From: Pyrocephalus nanus
Taxonomy: Eukaryota; Chordata; Aves; Passeriformes; Tyrannidae
Direction: 5' to 3'
NCBI GenBank assembly: GCA_038380795.1
Contig: CM076272.1
Coordinates: 2,981,001 to 3,045,000, forward strand
Length of the DNA stretch: 64,000 nt
The translations under genes were made by a program, and so were the position numbers. Position 1 is the stretch's first letter. The number at the start of each line of letters is the position of its first letter. Below the pieces are notes generated by a model. The model searched no databases. It saw nothing but the letters and a program-made list of their open reading frames with translations, and was not told the origin of the DNA. This document shows positions 1-11,729 of the stretch, piece after piece.

Positions 1-1307
1 ACACCATTAGTTGGCCAGCGGTGGAGAGCAGTCACTGGTTTCCTCTTTCCTGGTGACTCAGGGCACGTAGCAACAAAACCACCTTGTTCAAGGGAGGCAA
101 AGGTGAATGTGGCCAGGAGCAAAGGCTGGGGAGGGCTGTCCTTTGGGACAATCCCTCCTGGATTACTGCACTGCTCAGCTGAGCAGAACAAAGAGCTGAT
201 CCCTGTATCTGGACCAAGGGGGAAAAAATAATAACTGTGATGATTAGGGAGGCTTTTATTTTTCTGATCCATTTCTGCTGGTAAATGTCGGAACGTGGAT
301 GTAGCTACACCAGCAGAAGAGCATGGTGGATCTCTTGGTTCAAGTATTTTTTACTGAGATGGCTGATTCCCAGTGGGAACGGCATCATAGTTAAAGCACG
401 AGAGATTTCTGTTGCGACAAGCCTTATGACGTGGCAAAGACAGGGAGCAGGCTGTGATCTCCCAGTTAAAATGTGGAGCAGGCTGGTCAGGGAGCTGAGC
501 AGGGCTAATATACAGTACTTTGCTTTTCTGCTGAAAACCAGACCTTCTATAATCATGAATTCAGCGCTGCATCCCATGCAGTTACATAAGACAACTGTGT
601 TGCTATTTAGAACACAACTGTGCTCTGCAGGGGCAAGGAGCCTAGAGAGACTCAGTCTGGGTTTTTCAGGAGCTGTGGGGGCAGGATATCCATTTTCCAG
701 ACACACTGAGTGTTCACTACCTGAAAAAATCAGACTGTTTAAATGTGCCTTAAGCATGCAATGCTATTTCCATCTCTGCTTGAGAATCCTAACCCATTTC
801 CTCACTTTACTTAGTCTCCAGTACCCAGCTGTGATATAGGAAATAACTAGGGATAGATTAAAATAAAAATTCACTTAAACTCGCAGTTTTCAGAAAGGCT
901 TGTTATACAAGCCCTGTATTTTAAATTCTATCAGAGTTTTCCTTAAACACAAAGATATGTTAACCTCTTAAAAACTGACGATTCTCGTGGCATTAACATT
1001 GTGAAATGATTGGAGTTTCACACTCTGAGTCTTTGGATCCCCAACAAAATACTGTCCTGCTGCATTTTATGCACAATTTAGTGAGGGCTGATGGTTCAGT
1101 ATTCTGCTGTACTTTTAAAAAAACACATTTCTAACTGAAGATAAATATATCTACAGCATAAATGAAAATAGAAGGCCACGGGAAGAGGTGACATCTACTC
1201 AGTGTGAAGCAGATGGAGGAAAGGCTGAGTCAGAGAGCTGAGATGAAGGAATGCTCATACCCAGGCCTGTTCACTCATTTTGTCATTGGCTTCTCTTGGT
1301 TCTGCAG
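1..1307 (+). other. PSTPIP1: PSTPIP1 intron, 3' portion
   Basis: No exon is visible before the acceptor at 1306-1307 (ttctgcag). The 184-codon open frame at 285-839 lacks splice context and resembles no part of the F-BAR protein, so I treat the stretch as intron. Confidence 0.7.
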
Positions 1308-1378
1308 ATTCTCGGGACTACTGCATGGGAGCAGCAAAAACCACACGGAAATTGCCACTCCTTCAGCCCCTCCTCTGG
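1308..1378 (+). CDS. PSTPIP1: PSTPIP1 linker exon ([10 protein letters not shown] segment)
   Basis: This 71-nt exon lies between a pyrimidine-rich acceptor (ttctgcag) and the donor GTATGA. It starts with the third base of an Arg codon, reads [16 protein letters not shown] and then a Ser/Pro/Thr-rich end, and leaves one base (phase 1) for the next exon. Human PSTPIP1 has [13 protein letters not shown] at the equivalent place, so the first part is conserved and the Ser/Pro tail has diverged. The segment is a flexible linker between the F-BAR and SH3 domains. Confidence 0.88.
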
Positions 1379-4295
1379 GTATGATTCTGCAGGAAATCAG
1401 TTTACCAGATGTGTTTGGTTTAGATCATGCTGCTAAATCAGGCTTTGACATGGGGCACACGTTGTACAGCAGATAATTCACATGTTGGTGGTCAAAATAT
1501 TCCGGAAATTAATTTCGTTTGGATGTGTATTGAACAAATTTCCCAGTTTCAAGCGCCAAATAATCCACAGAATATTCCAAACTTCCATCTGGGCAAGGGG
1601 GGACTGCACATCTGACTTAGATAGTAGTTTTTCTCCTTGTGTAGAATACCCTACCTCTAAAAAGCCCGAGAGAACACATAAAGCTTTTAACAGACCAGGT
1701 TTATGCTTTATGAATGCAAATATCTAATCTAACACCTACACTGTTGTCTTGTAACCATTACAACCCTAGAAATGTATCAGATGATATTTAAAACACAATA
1801 TTTTTGGCTTTGTGGAAAGTAAGGGCTTATGGCATTTTTATTGGTTTGATATTAAATAAAACCATTCTAACTGTGATTCAGACAGCAGGAAGAAAATGAA
1901 AAGTTGTTTTAAAACAACAGCTTTAAAAGCAACTGTCTCTGTCAGGCCTGATTGCTTGGGCACCCAGAAACAAAGCCCAGACTATCTCACTTTGCTGCAT
2001 TTGCTGCTCAGCAGGGGAAGCTCCCAGACAGATGCTGAGAAGGAATAAGAGTTTGCCCTGATTACAACAAGCTGGATTAAAACAAAACATCTGCAAAGAA
2101 GTTATGCCCATGACAAATAGCTATTTGAGAACTCTATAAACCACTGGAAAATGTCTGGTGACCCACTGGCACAAGGGGGTTTTCTCCAGGGAACAAGAAA
2201 AGCCCTGTGTGAGTCCCTGAACTGCTACAGTTTTATACCCCCAGTAGCAACCCTTTTAATCACATCATTGCCCTTCTTGGACCATGTTTTACCAGGGTGA
2301 ACGTTTTTTCCCAACCTGGATGAGGCTAAAGCCACTTTCTGACCTCCCACCAAGTTCAGTGGGTGTATTGTCATCTAATCAATGGGGGGAGAGTTTCTGT
2401 GCAAGGCTTTACCTACAGTTCACAGCAGCTTTTCTAGACATGTGCATCTCCAGGCAGAGAGAGAACAGAAAGCCTTGTATTTGTGAAGTCTTGCATGTGA
2501 TCCCACGCATTCATAAGCAACTGAACTCTTTGTTTCTGTGGTGGGTATTTTTTCCTCATTTTTTCTTCCCCCCCCTTCTTCTAGCAGAGAGAACAGATGG
2601 AGTCTACGCATCCATTTTTGTAAATGAAGAGGCTGGGATCACATCATCACAGGACTACAGAGTGCTTTATGACTACACAGCCCAGGTAAAACAAGGCTTC
2701 AAAATAAATTTTTCATAGCATCAGATTTAAAAATAAAAAAAAAAAAATTATGCTGATTCAAACATCTTGAAAGTGTTAATTCTGTGAAGGAGATGTTATT
2801 GTCACTTTAGAGCCACGGCTTGTCCTGCTCCACTGGCTCTCCATGCTGGAGAGGGCTGAATCCCTACAAGTGACACTCTTTTCCTACATTCCCATGTTGC
2901 AAGTTGCAGAATCACAGTGGATATGGTTCATCTATCAAAGGACTGTCACAAAGAGCAACCTGCATCCTTTACTGGGATATTGAACTCTCCCTGACTTCAC
3001 TCCTCACTAGGCACAGCACCTTCAGTAAGAGGTGAATGGACCACTGTATTTACTAATTCAGATGGACTCCAGAACCTGGACTCCAGCCTGCTGCTTTACT
3101 TGTCAGTAGAAGGGTTCCCTTTATTAGCTTCAGATTAACAGAAGGAACAGCATCCAGGAGGTCTTAGATGAAACAGAGAGCTAGATAAATAACAAAAACA
3201 GAGAAAGGGCTCAAAAGGAGCACTTTCTCTTTGGTACAGCCCTATTCCAACTCCTTTTATTAGATTATATAATTTTTTTTTGCTTTGTTTTAAACTGTTT
3301 TATTATTTACTGGAATTTCATCAAAGAACCGCTGAAAGTACCTCACTATCAAAGGCAGTTCCCCTGAGGAGACAACTGGATCACTTTGTGAGATCCTTGC
3401 TCTGAGAGTTGCCTTAAAACTGTGACACACACGGATTTTCCCTGCTGAGAAAAGAGCCTGTTACTACCTCTAGTATATTGTACATTGAAACCTCTCATCT
3501 TTTGAGTCCATTCTTACCCACTCAGGTACATTAAATTTAGTTTTAGCTGACACGTCAAACATCTCTGGAAGCCTCTCTTACCCTGCTTTCCATTTTACTA
3601 CACTGCAGGCAGCAAAGTGGTTTCCTATGGAAAATAGGACAGCAGGGACTGATGGGCTGCCTGGGAGCTCAGGGAGAGCTTTCCTGCAGCCTCTGCATTT
3701 GTGTGGGGGCTGAAAGTCACCGCTGGTGGGAAGAGTCGCTGTGTCTCCACTGGTCACTGCTGCTCCCGTCTAAAAAAACTGGGAGACCTATTTAAGGCAG
3801 GGATTAACAGAGACACTGTTATCTCCCCTGGGAATTAAGCTGTGCTCTGTTTTATTTAGCAACACCTGCAGACGAAGCAGGTCACTGTTAGCTGGTTTAG
3901 GATGGTTGTATTTAACCCCTTCTGGCCTTCCCACAGTGTTGCCAAGTTGCACGACCCCACGGAGGCTGGGCAAGTGTGAAGAGCTTAAGGGAACAGCCAA
4001 AATGCTTAATTCCTCACTGTCTGGTATTTCAGGCTCGTTCCAAGCAGAAGGACACCAGCAGACTGTTGATGAAGGGCAGGATTAAAGAAATCCCACCACA
4101 TACCTGCTTGGGCCCTCCTGTGCTCTCAGGGTAACCATGTTTGTTTTCCCTGTCTCCTTTCAGAACACGGATGAGCTGGACATCAGTGAAGGAGACATTG
4201 TAGTGGTCATTGAAGAAAACGAGGATGGCTGGTGGACAGCAGAAAGGAACGGGCAGCGAGGCTTCGTGCCAGGCTCTTATCTTGAAAAGCTTTGA
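1308..4295 (+). CDS. PSTPIP1: PSTPIP1, 3' part of the coding region (last three coding exons)
   Basis: PSTPIP1 (CD2BP1) is a cytoplasmic F-BAR/SH3 adaptor of haematopoietic cells. In mammals it links PTP-PEST phosphatase, WASP, CD2 and pyrin to the actin cytoskeleton. Exons seen here are 1308-1378, 2588-2685 (or 2585-2685) and 4164-4295. Together they encode the linker after the F-BAR domain ([17 protein letters not shown]) and the whole C-terminal SH3 domain ending PGSYLEKL. The match to human PSTPIP1, as I remember it, covers both the RFSGLLHG segment and the SH3 domain, which rules out the related PSTPIP2 (no SH3). Earlier exons with the F-BAR domain must lie left of the window; I found none in 1-1307. 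It points towards TSPAN3, so the two genes are convergent. Only exon edges were inferred by hand; no transcript was available. Confidence 0.9.
1379..2587 (+). other. PSTPIP1: PSTPIP1 intron
   Basis: Phase-1 intron from donor GTATGA to a tandem acceptor tagcag after a long C/T tract at 2560-2582. No further exon or repeat was recognised inside it. Confidence 0.8.
2588..2685 (+). CDS. PSTPIP1: PSTPIP1 exon: phospho-tyrosine linker and start of SH3
   Basis: The frame reads [11 protein letters not shown], then the start of the SH3 domain, [11 protein letters not shown], and ends in phase 0 at the donor GTAAAA. The ALYDY-type motif (VLYDY) is the hallmark N-terminal strand of an SH3 domain. The Tyr in GVYASI lines up with the human Tyr at about position 345, a known phosphorylation site of this adaptor. 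The acceptor is tagcag, so splicing after the first AG would start the exon at 2585 and add one Ala codon. I chose 2588 because it gives Pro/Leu-Glu-Arg spacing like the human PER sequence. Confidence 0.9.
2686..4163 (+). other. PSTPIP1: PSTPIP1 last intron
   Basis: Phase-0 intron from GTAAAA to ctcctttcag. It contains a poly(A) run near 2735-2747 and otherwise unremarkable unique sequence. Confidence 0.85.
4164..4295 (+). CDS. PSTPIP1: PSTPIP1 terminal coding exon (SH3 domain)
   Basis: This exon has 43 codons plus TGA. It reads [18 protein letters not shown], then [16 protein letters not shown] and GSYLEKL. It carries the acidic RT-loop end, the tandem Trp of the peptide-binding groove, and the Pro/Tyr of the 3-10 helix (PGSY), so the SH3 pocket looks intact. 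It differs from the remembered human exon by conservative changes only. In mammals this domain binds WASP and other proline-rich partners. The C-terminus EKL ends at the same point as in human. Confidence 0.95.
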   Translation, partial: NTDELDISEGDIVVVIEENEDGWWTAERNGQRGFVPGSYLEKL

Positions 4296-5470
4296 TGAAA
4301 AGAAGCCCCAGCCCTCAGACTTTCAAAATATTCTAGTACTGAAAACACCCTGCACACAAGGTCTGCTTCAGCTGACCAAGGGCATCCCATAATATTGTTT
4401 TCTACAACTACCAGTCAGGAAATAACCAACTGACCGTCCTCTCCTCTTCCTTGCTCCTACCCCATTCCAGCATCTCCTGGCCTACACAGTCTGCAAAATT
4501 CATCTTCAGGTCTGAGAGATCAGGACTTGCTTTCCTTAGCCTGGTTCTGCCCCCCTGAGCACACTGTCCTGCCAGCAGTGTCACACAGCTCAGCCAGCCT
4601 GGGAGGAAAATCCTGCTCACACCTTCACTGCACCAAAGGAAAAAGGTGACGGAGCCAAGTGCAGTTTCTGCAGGATGGAGGACTGTCCCCAGCCAGCCTG
4701 TGAGCCACCCCCATGGCCACAGCAGCCACGGATCCCCTTCTCTCCCTGCACAGGTAATGCTGGCATTTTTGACAGTGCACTGACTTCTTCATCAGGGTCG
4801 CTGATGACCCCAAGAAAATCAGTGAATGCAGCTAGAGAGGAGCACCTGAAGGACAGAGACACGTATTGTGACAGAGACACAACTTCAGGCACTCCCCCAT
4901 CACAGCTATCTCCTAACACAGTGAAATCCTCACTCCCCATGGCTCTGCTTTGCACTGCATTCTGGACAGAGGATAAGCCCAAGGCCTTGGCTGAGGGTTT
5001 CCCTAACACCTTTCTGGGATTTTCAAGTTTAAAACCCCATCAACACAAACAACAGATAAGCCAAACCTCCAGGAGTGCTGCGCTGCCCAATCCCCCTCTG
5101 AGCACCAGAGGATTGCCTGTTACCTCCTCACACAATCCAAGTGTCATCCCCTCCACCTGGCTCAGCCTCTCCTCTCCTGCTCAAAGGTTTCTTTGTCTCC
5201 TACTGCTCTCTCCAGCCTCTGCACCCCTGGGATTGCTGGCACAGTCACATCCTGGCTCCTCGCCAGGCACTTTGTTCTCCAACAATCCCTCTTCCCAGAA
5301 GTCACACTGTGCAGGTATTTCACAGGTTTCAGCTCTATCAGTCTTTCTAGTTCAGTATTTAAGAATGTCACTGTGCTTACCGAGGGATTGATGGATGGTT
5401 TCTGCCACTCTTCCCTTTTCAGTATTTCAAGGTAGTTAAAAAAAAATAAAAGTCACTGATTTAATCTGAA
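4296..5470 (+). other. PSTPIP1: Probable PSTPIP1 3' UTR
   Basis: Sequence after the TGA runs to an AATAAA at 5445-5450, the first good poly(A) signal on this strand, so cleavage near 5465-5475 is inferred. It holds a 238-codon open frame from an ATG at 4675, judged non-coding (see findings). Confidence 0.45.
5445..5450 (+). terminator. Candidate PSTPIP1 poly(A) signal
   Basis: AATAAA within an A-rich run, 1.15 kb past the PSTPIP1 stop. A second AATAAA lies near 6134. Which one is used cannot be told from sequence. Confidence 0.4.
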
Positions 5471-5637
5471 TCAGAGTGAACTGTTTCTGGGGGCAGAACG
5501 ACCATCTTTGCCAAGGTTTCAGGTCTCAAAACTGCACCAAGACAATGAAAATTAATCAAATTGCTACCCAAAAGGCATGGAGCAGGGAGGAACTGTTAGC
5601 TAAGACACAGAAGGAAAGACAAAGAGAAATTTAGACC

Positions 5638-5656
5638 AAAAAAAAAAAAAAAAAAG
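5638..5656 (+). repeat. Poly(A) run
   Basis: Nineteen consecutive A residues. No retrocopy was recognised upstream of it. Confidence 0.9.
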
Positions 5657-8600
5657 CTGTAATGATCAATGCAATTATTCCTTAAATGAAGCACAGTGAA
5701 GGTCAGAGGCACTTGCAGTACCTTATTCTAATTCTTCCTTCAAGAATGGAATAGCAGTCGCTGCAGGCCCTTTCTTCAGCTCCCTACAGTCCTTTCACTT
5801 GTCCTTGCCACACTTCCCAAAGTTATTATGCAGCACATCCAAAGCAGTGCTGAAGGGCTCCCAGGGCCTGGCACCAGCACAGGCTGGAAGGCACAGGAGG
5901 AGCTGGAATGGCATTTCAGGCAGCAGTGTTGGAAGAGCAGTGCTTGCCCAGGCTGAGGAGGCAATGACAGCGCTGGCTGAACTGCCCAGTGATTGAAGGT
6001 GCACAACAACCTTCAGCTTGGCCAGGGCACTGCCAGACAACTGCAGCATCACTCCTTAGCTGCAGCAAGAGAGGAGACCTAAAGCATGGCAGATTTTATG
6101 TATTTACTTCCTGAACACTCAAAAGAGAACTGCAATAAAGCAACAGAGAAGTTTAGGTAGGTATTTTGCAGATGATCTAAATTAAGAAGAAAAGAATAAA
6201 CCGCTGAGATGCACCTCCTCTAATTCTGTGTGAGACGTGGATTGTGCAAGGATTCCTCACCTCTCTGGGGGCCCAGACAACCTCACACAAGACCCTGCAG
6301 TGCCCAGTCCTGATAACCCTGAAATCCTATTACAGATTATCTTTGCTTCCATGTACCACGTGGTCCACCTCACCGACAGACTGCCAGTGGAGCGGTGACT
6401 GCTGTTTCTAGCCCATCAAATCACTCCCTATTTTTGCTGTTAAGGTCAGGAAACTCTTTTCCTTTCTACCTCTCTCTCTTCTTCTGTCAAATAAATACTG
6501 TTGAAAGGCAAGAGGCTACAGGTGTGTCAAAATCTACCCAGTGCCATAGCATTTGGGTGCCATGTGCTGACTCCAGACTGTTCAAGAAACAAAAAACCAC
6601 AGCAGCAATGTTTAATCATAAATCCTCTCCTCGTGGAGATACAGCCTGGTAGCTACTTATCACCCCAAATTCTTCTGTTTGCCCTATCAGTGTGGCAGCA
6701 CTTGTCACAAACGGAACAGAGATACCAAGAACAACCCACACTCTTTGAGTACACCCACATTTGAGGTGTCATCCACCCACCCCCACCAGTAGGAAATGCA
6801 GGAAGGTCAATTGTAGGTTAATGCCATAATATTGCCTTATTAACATTCTTCTCCAGTTTGGTAAAATTCAGGCAACAAAACAAACACAATCCAGTTATCA
6901 TTCAATCTTCAGCTAAGATGGGAAATTGAAACGAGCCCTCTCGAGTGGGAGGCATTCTTATACTGAATTCCAACAGTTTTGGTTAAAACTCTCCTTGGAC
7001 AAACACTTCAGGTAAGTCTCCACTTTCATTTTGACCACTATTTTTTGGCAAGGAGGTGCCAAGCAGCACGAAGGACAAAAAAATGGCAAAGGTTTGTTAG
7101 TTATGTGAATTACCTACAGCCTGTGACCAGCATGTACAGACAGACAAACTAATCAAAGAGAAGCTACAAGCAAGGTAATGAACTGTTCATAACTTGGCAC
7201 TGCAGGACTTCAGTTTGTTAACTCTAGAAATTTTGACTGGGCTGTAAGAAATAAGCATCATCCATCCATTAAATATGGATAATTAGATGGACTTTGGATT
7301 TGAGGAACATGCTCGTGAGAGTGATACAAAAAAGTATAAGTGGAAATCTGCTCTATTATTCCTTAAACCATAACAACAATGCAAAGATTGGAGTAGGCAG
7401 TTCAGCCCAACAGTACCTTAAACCACGCTCAGACACGTGTATTGTTCTTTTTACCACATTACTGTCAATTAATGAGAAGAACAGGAAAATCTGTGTAAAA
7501 TAACACTTAACCAATGCCAACCACAAGTAATTATGACACGTCTGCCAGTGCAGTGTGAGGCCCATCTCTGCACAGGACACATTTCAGCTGCTGCACGTGG
7601 CAATAAGAGCCCACAAGGCCAGTGGCAACAAAGCAGTATCAGAGGAGAAACAGAGATCCAAGAGGTCCATCTCTAGGACAGCCAACAGAGTCAGTGCTCA
7701 GTCCCAAAGAAAGGGCCTCCTGCCGAGCTCACAGGTCTGTACAGCCATCCAACTTCCAGCATTTCTGCCAACTAAAAGGAAGGAATCAGCCCTTCCCAGC
7801 AGAGCAGTCAGCAACAGCAGAGCACAGTGACTGGTCACGGTTTGGAGTGTTTGTCACCACCCCAAGGCCCCTGGCTCGAGCTCTGCAGTGGGAATATCCC
7901 CAGCATCCATCAGCTACAGTGGTCACAGATCAGGTACATAAGTACATATATATAATACAATCACAATGTAAGTACATAAGATACAAAAAGTAGCAACTCT
8001 TACCTTGGATTCCTTCTTGCCTTGCTTCCTCAAGAGGTGCATTCAAGGTCTGAGTCTCCCCTCCAGAGGTAATTTTCTCCCAGTTGCAGCTCATACCTCA
8101 CTGATTGCTGCATGCAGTGTAAGTGGAAGCACATGGGTGCCATAAGGAGGTGCATTACAAGCCAGGCATCAGGTGGTGTCTAATAGGAGCCTGGTTGGGC
8201 ATTAAGAAACATCTCACCTGAACAGCGGTGGGTAATCTACACACTCTGTGGTACAATGTTGCCTCTTGGCAGTACCACTGCAACGTGGCTGAACTGCAGG
8301 GTCAGAGAGCCCAGAGGACTCTACATCACTGCTGGACAAACTGTGAAGGCCTGAAAAGCAGCCTTGTCTGCTCAACACCATCTCCTTTCCCTGGCATTCC
8401 TGTTCTCCAGCTGGCAGGGCTGGGGCATTGAAGGCAAGAGCAGTTGGCAGCCACAAAGCTACCAGCACTTCCCATGTTCTTAAATAGAAACTACACTCAG
8501 AGCTGGTGAGCAAGGAGAGCAGGAGGACCCCCTCAGCTTGATCTTCACCCAAAGATCCACGTCTCCTTGCTGCCATGGGTTATGGGCACAACCAAGTGGC

Positions 8601-10545
8601 CAAGCCCTTAAAGGAAAGCAGAGTGTTAAAAAACTAAACTAAAGGCAGCAGTAGGATCAGTCACTACCCTTCACCAGCTTCCTAAATGAATGCCAGTACC
8701 CATCACCAGTGTTTCTGCAGTGATGTGTTGGGCACACTCACTGGAGCTGAAGGTAAAGGAGACAGAATAGTGGGGTTTGCTCCCCAGGGAGAGAAGGAGA
8801 CAAAGTTGTGATGCTGAGGGACACTGGGCTTCTGAAAGTAAATGGCTGCTAAGGGGCTGCAAGGGCTGATGGACTGGGTTTCGTAGGGGGAAGGATACTT
8901 GTGTGGATAAATTAGATCTTGGAAGAGGAACTGGAATCAATGTCCTGCCTGTGAGTAGGTTATCAACAGAATGACAATGCCCCATCCACTGGGAGAAAGC
9001 AGAGGAAGCAAAGAACTCCTAGTCAAACTGTTAGCCATTATCTGTTCTTTGTTAGCAATTACCCAATTTCAGCAGCCGGCTCATTTTGGATGAGGGAAGC
9101 TCGGAGCCACCCCACCGTTATCTCCAGGTCTGTGCACTCCTGCATCTCGCAGAGTGTAAATTTGATCTGTTTCTGGAATGGCTGGATAATCATATTTCCA
9201 TCAAATTAGCCAGTACACATGGTACAGTGCTCAACTTGTCCTTCCACCAGCTGCTAAAGGACGGCTGACACCTGATCTGGCACAAAGCTGCGGGGGCACC
9301 GTTAGGAGAACATTTACAGCCCATCAGTGCCTCGTGGCTCGGGTCCCACACACCGGCCCCAAAGGCAGAGTTACTGTGATGTTCCATTCTGACTGAAAGC
9401 ACAGACTAATCTTGCTTTTAGATGTAAAACTCTAAGAGAAATCACTGAAACCTCCCAGCAAAATCGGTAGAAATCAGACGTGACATCCCAGAAATTTTTA
9501 AGGGGGAAAGACAAAATCCTCTGAACCCACCAGATGGACAGAACACGACGTAGAACACAGGTACCAGTTTATAGCCAGGGGTTGCCCACGTCACCTTGAG
9601 GATAAAGAGGGTACAGAAACAACTGCGGGGTGCGGGTGAATTGGGAACAGAAATCCTAATCAGGATCTATGAAGTGAGGAGGAATTTTATTTACCAGATC
9701 TAAAAGAGCCAGTGTTGAACGGATTTGAAAAAAATAAACAGCACATATATCCCAGCTTTGGTGGCCTTACCAGGAGTCAGCTAAACCCCCAAATCAAGGC
9801 AGGCATAAAGACAAATAACTCGTGTGATAATGGGTGTAATACTGAATGAACTACAGCTGCATCAGTGGGGCTTTGACTTGAACTCTCTCTGACTGAAATT
9901 CGGGCATTTGCCGCAGCCCCTGCCTGAGGGTAAATGGATTCACAGTAACAGCTGAAGACATTCCAGCATAAACTTGAATGAAATTTCCTGAGGGAGGGAT
10001 TACACACTTGGATTGTTCAAACAGCCCTTGAATGAATTAATAAATAAATAAATGACTTCGTGAAGCGAAGGCACGACTGGAAAAGTCACACCTCACACCT
10101 CAGTTTTCATCATGGGGAGCTTGTTACGCACTCTGATGTCAGGAGCTGAAAATTCTCCTGGCACACATTTTGGTGATTGTTCAAATCAATATTTGCAAAG
10201 GAAGATGTTGTGCAAAGGGACGAATTATATTGTGTACACAGCGCTTGTTTTGCAATAGGACTGGATGGCTCTCGGGAAGGGGGCTACAGATTGAGATGAC
10301 ACACTCAGTGCAGGGAGCGGGTGGGGGGGGGTACAGTGCATTCCCTTCCACTCTGCAAGGGCACAAACGCTCAACAGCTGCATCTAAAGAAGAATTGTTC
10401 TGAAATTTTAAGCCGAAAACAGCCCATGGAGGAACTTCTTGGGAAACTGGTGAACTTTAACCTTGCCAGGATAAGAATGCTAACATAAGTGTGAATGGGA
10501 AAGCTTTCAATGCACTGATAGACGTGAGAAATGCTTTGTCTTTAG

Positions 10546-10567
10546 AGAAGGGCTGCACAGCCCTTCT
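10546..10567. repeat. Perfect 22-bp inverted repeat
   Basis: Arms AGAAGGGCTG and CAGCCCTTCT are exact reverse complements separated by CA. It could extrude as a small cruciform or be a dimeric protein site; chance is also possible. Confidence 0.8.
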
Positions 10568-10671
10568 TGTGTCTGAGCCCTGGGTGAGGAACGGGAGACT
10601 TAAGCGACAGTGACTTTGTTCTGCTAAGTGGCAGCTAAAGGTTTACTGGGTCACTGCTCCATTCAGCAGCC

Positions 10672-10682
10672 GGGGGGGGGGG
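10672..10682 (+). repeat. Poly(G) run
   Basis: Eleven consecutive G residues; similar shorter runs occur near 10323 and 36573. Confidence 0.9.
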
Positions 10683-11706
10683 ATTCAAAACCGAAGAGGG
10701 ATAGAAAGCATCTGGAGAAACGCATCCTCCCTGCTCTGCAGGGTCCGGTGCCACCTTGGTAACCACAACACCCATCAGCTGTGAAGCTCTAAACTTAGCT
10801 TAGGTTTGCTCCGTGTCTGTAACGCACCCTCAGAGCACCATTTCTCAGCGTTCGTGTACGGGGGTAGCAAAAAAAACTATCCAGGCTAAATGGTGGTTTT
10901 AAGATTTTAAAGTGGATATTGTACTCAAAGCAAAAAGCACTTCACGGAGTGCCAGGCTAGTACTAGCACTAAACATGCTTCCCAAGGACGAGGCGTTCTC
11001 CAAGTCCACAGGAGCAGCTCCATGGCCACACAGTGCTCTGGCTCACCAGTTACCAGCAGCAACCCAGTTTGCAGGCTCCCCTCTGGCAAAAAAAGAAGAG
11101 GTTTCAACTCAAAAGCTCTGACACATTGCTTTAGCCTTCAGGGTCAAGAGAAGCAGGTGAGAGAAAATGTGTGGTCCAGTGTGTAACACCAGGAAGGTGA
11201 AGGTTGGCTGAAGTGTTCTCTGCTTGCTCCAGAAGGATCACTGAGTCTCAGGTCCCCACACTTGAGCTGCAGTGGTCTCTCGTTTGTGCAGCTGAAGTTC
11301 ATGTCCAAGCTTAGTCTGCAAAACCTGGCCCTGCTGACAGTTGATGGGTAAACTACCTGGTGTTCATCTGCAGTGTAAATCCCCCCCACAAAATACAGCT
11401 GAACTCCTGCCCTGGAGGCCAGACAGGGAGGGAAGGAACATCTGTCACCAGCACAGAGCCAGCAGGGATTACTGCAGTCACAGCAAGGACTAAACCAAAG
11501 GTTTATGCCTGGACTAAGGATGTATCGTGAGCACAAAACCTGTATTGTGAAGGCAACTGCCACCCTGAGAAAGTGAAGAAACAGGTGGGTAACTCTGTAG
11601 CTGATGTTTCCCTCTGCTACCCCAGACAGCTGCCAGGCCCTTAAACATGCCTGGGGTGCAACCCATGGCCCAGGAGCAGCTGTACAGCTGTGCTTCCCCA
11701 GCACCA

Positions 11707-11729
11707 CCTCCTCCTCCTCCTCCTCCTCC
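11707..11729 (+). repeat. (CCT)n microsatellite
   Basis: Just over seven CCT units, pure purine on the minus strand. On that strand it produces the poly-Glu start of a spurious open frame. Confidence 0.9.

Noticed and set aside
285..839. 184-codon plus-strand open frame left of the first PSTPIP1 exon
   Set aside because: It does not resemble the F-BAR protein, has no fitting splice sites, and an overlapping frame of similar length exists on the other strand; it is intronic chance.
2600..2625. ITIM-like reading of the PSTPIP1 tyrosine (VYASI)
   Set aside because: The residue two before Tyr is Gly, not Ile, Val or Leu, so it does not fit the ITIM consensus.
2284..2718. Open frame running through the SH3 exon from an upstream ATG
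   Set aside because: Only 2588-2685 matches PSTPIP1; upstream sequence is a polypyrimidine tract with an acceptor, and the frame runs past a clear donor.
5776..6052. Overlapping open frames on both strands near 5.8-6.05 kb
   Set aside because: Short, mutually overlapping and without a recognisable motif; GC-richer sequence with few stops explains them.
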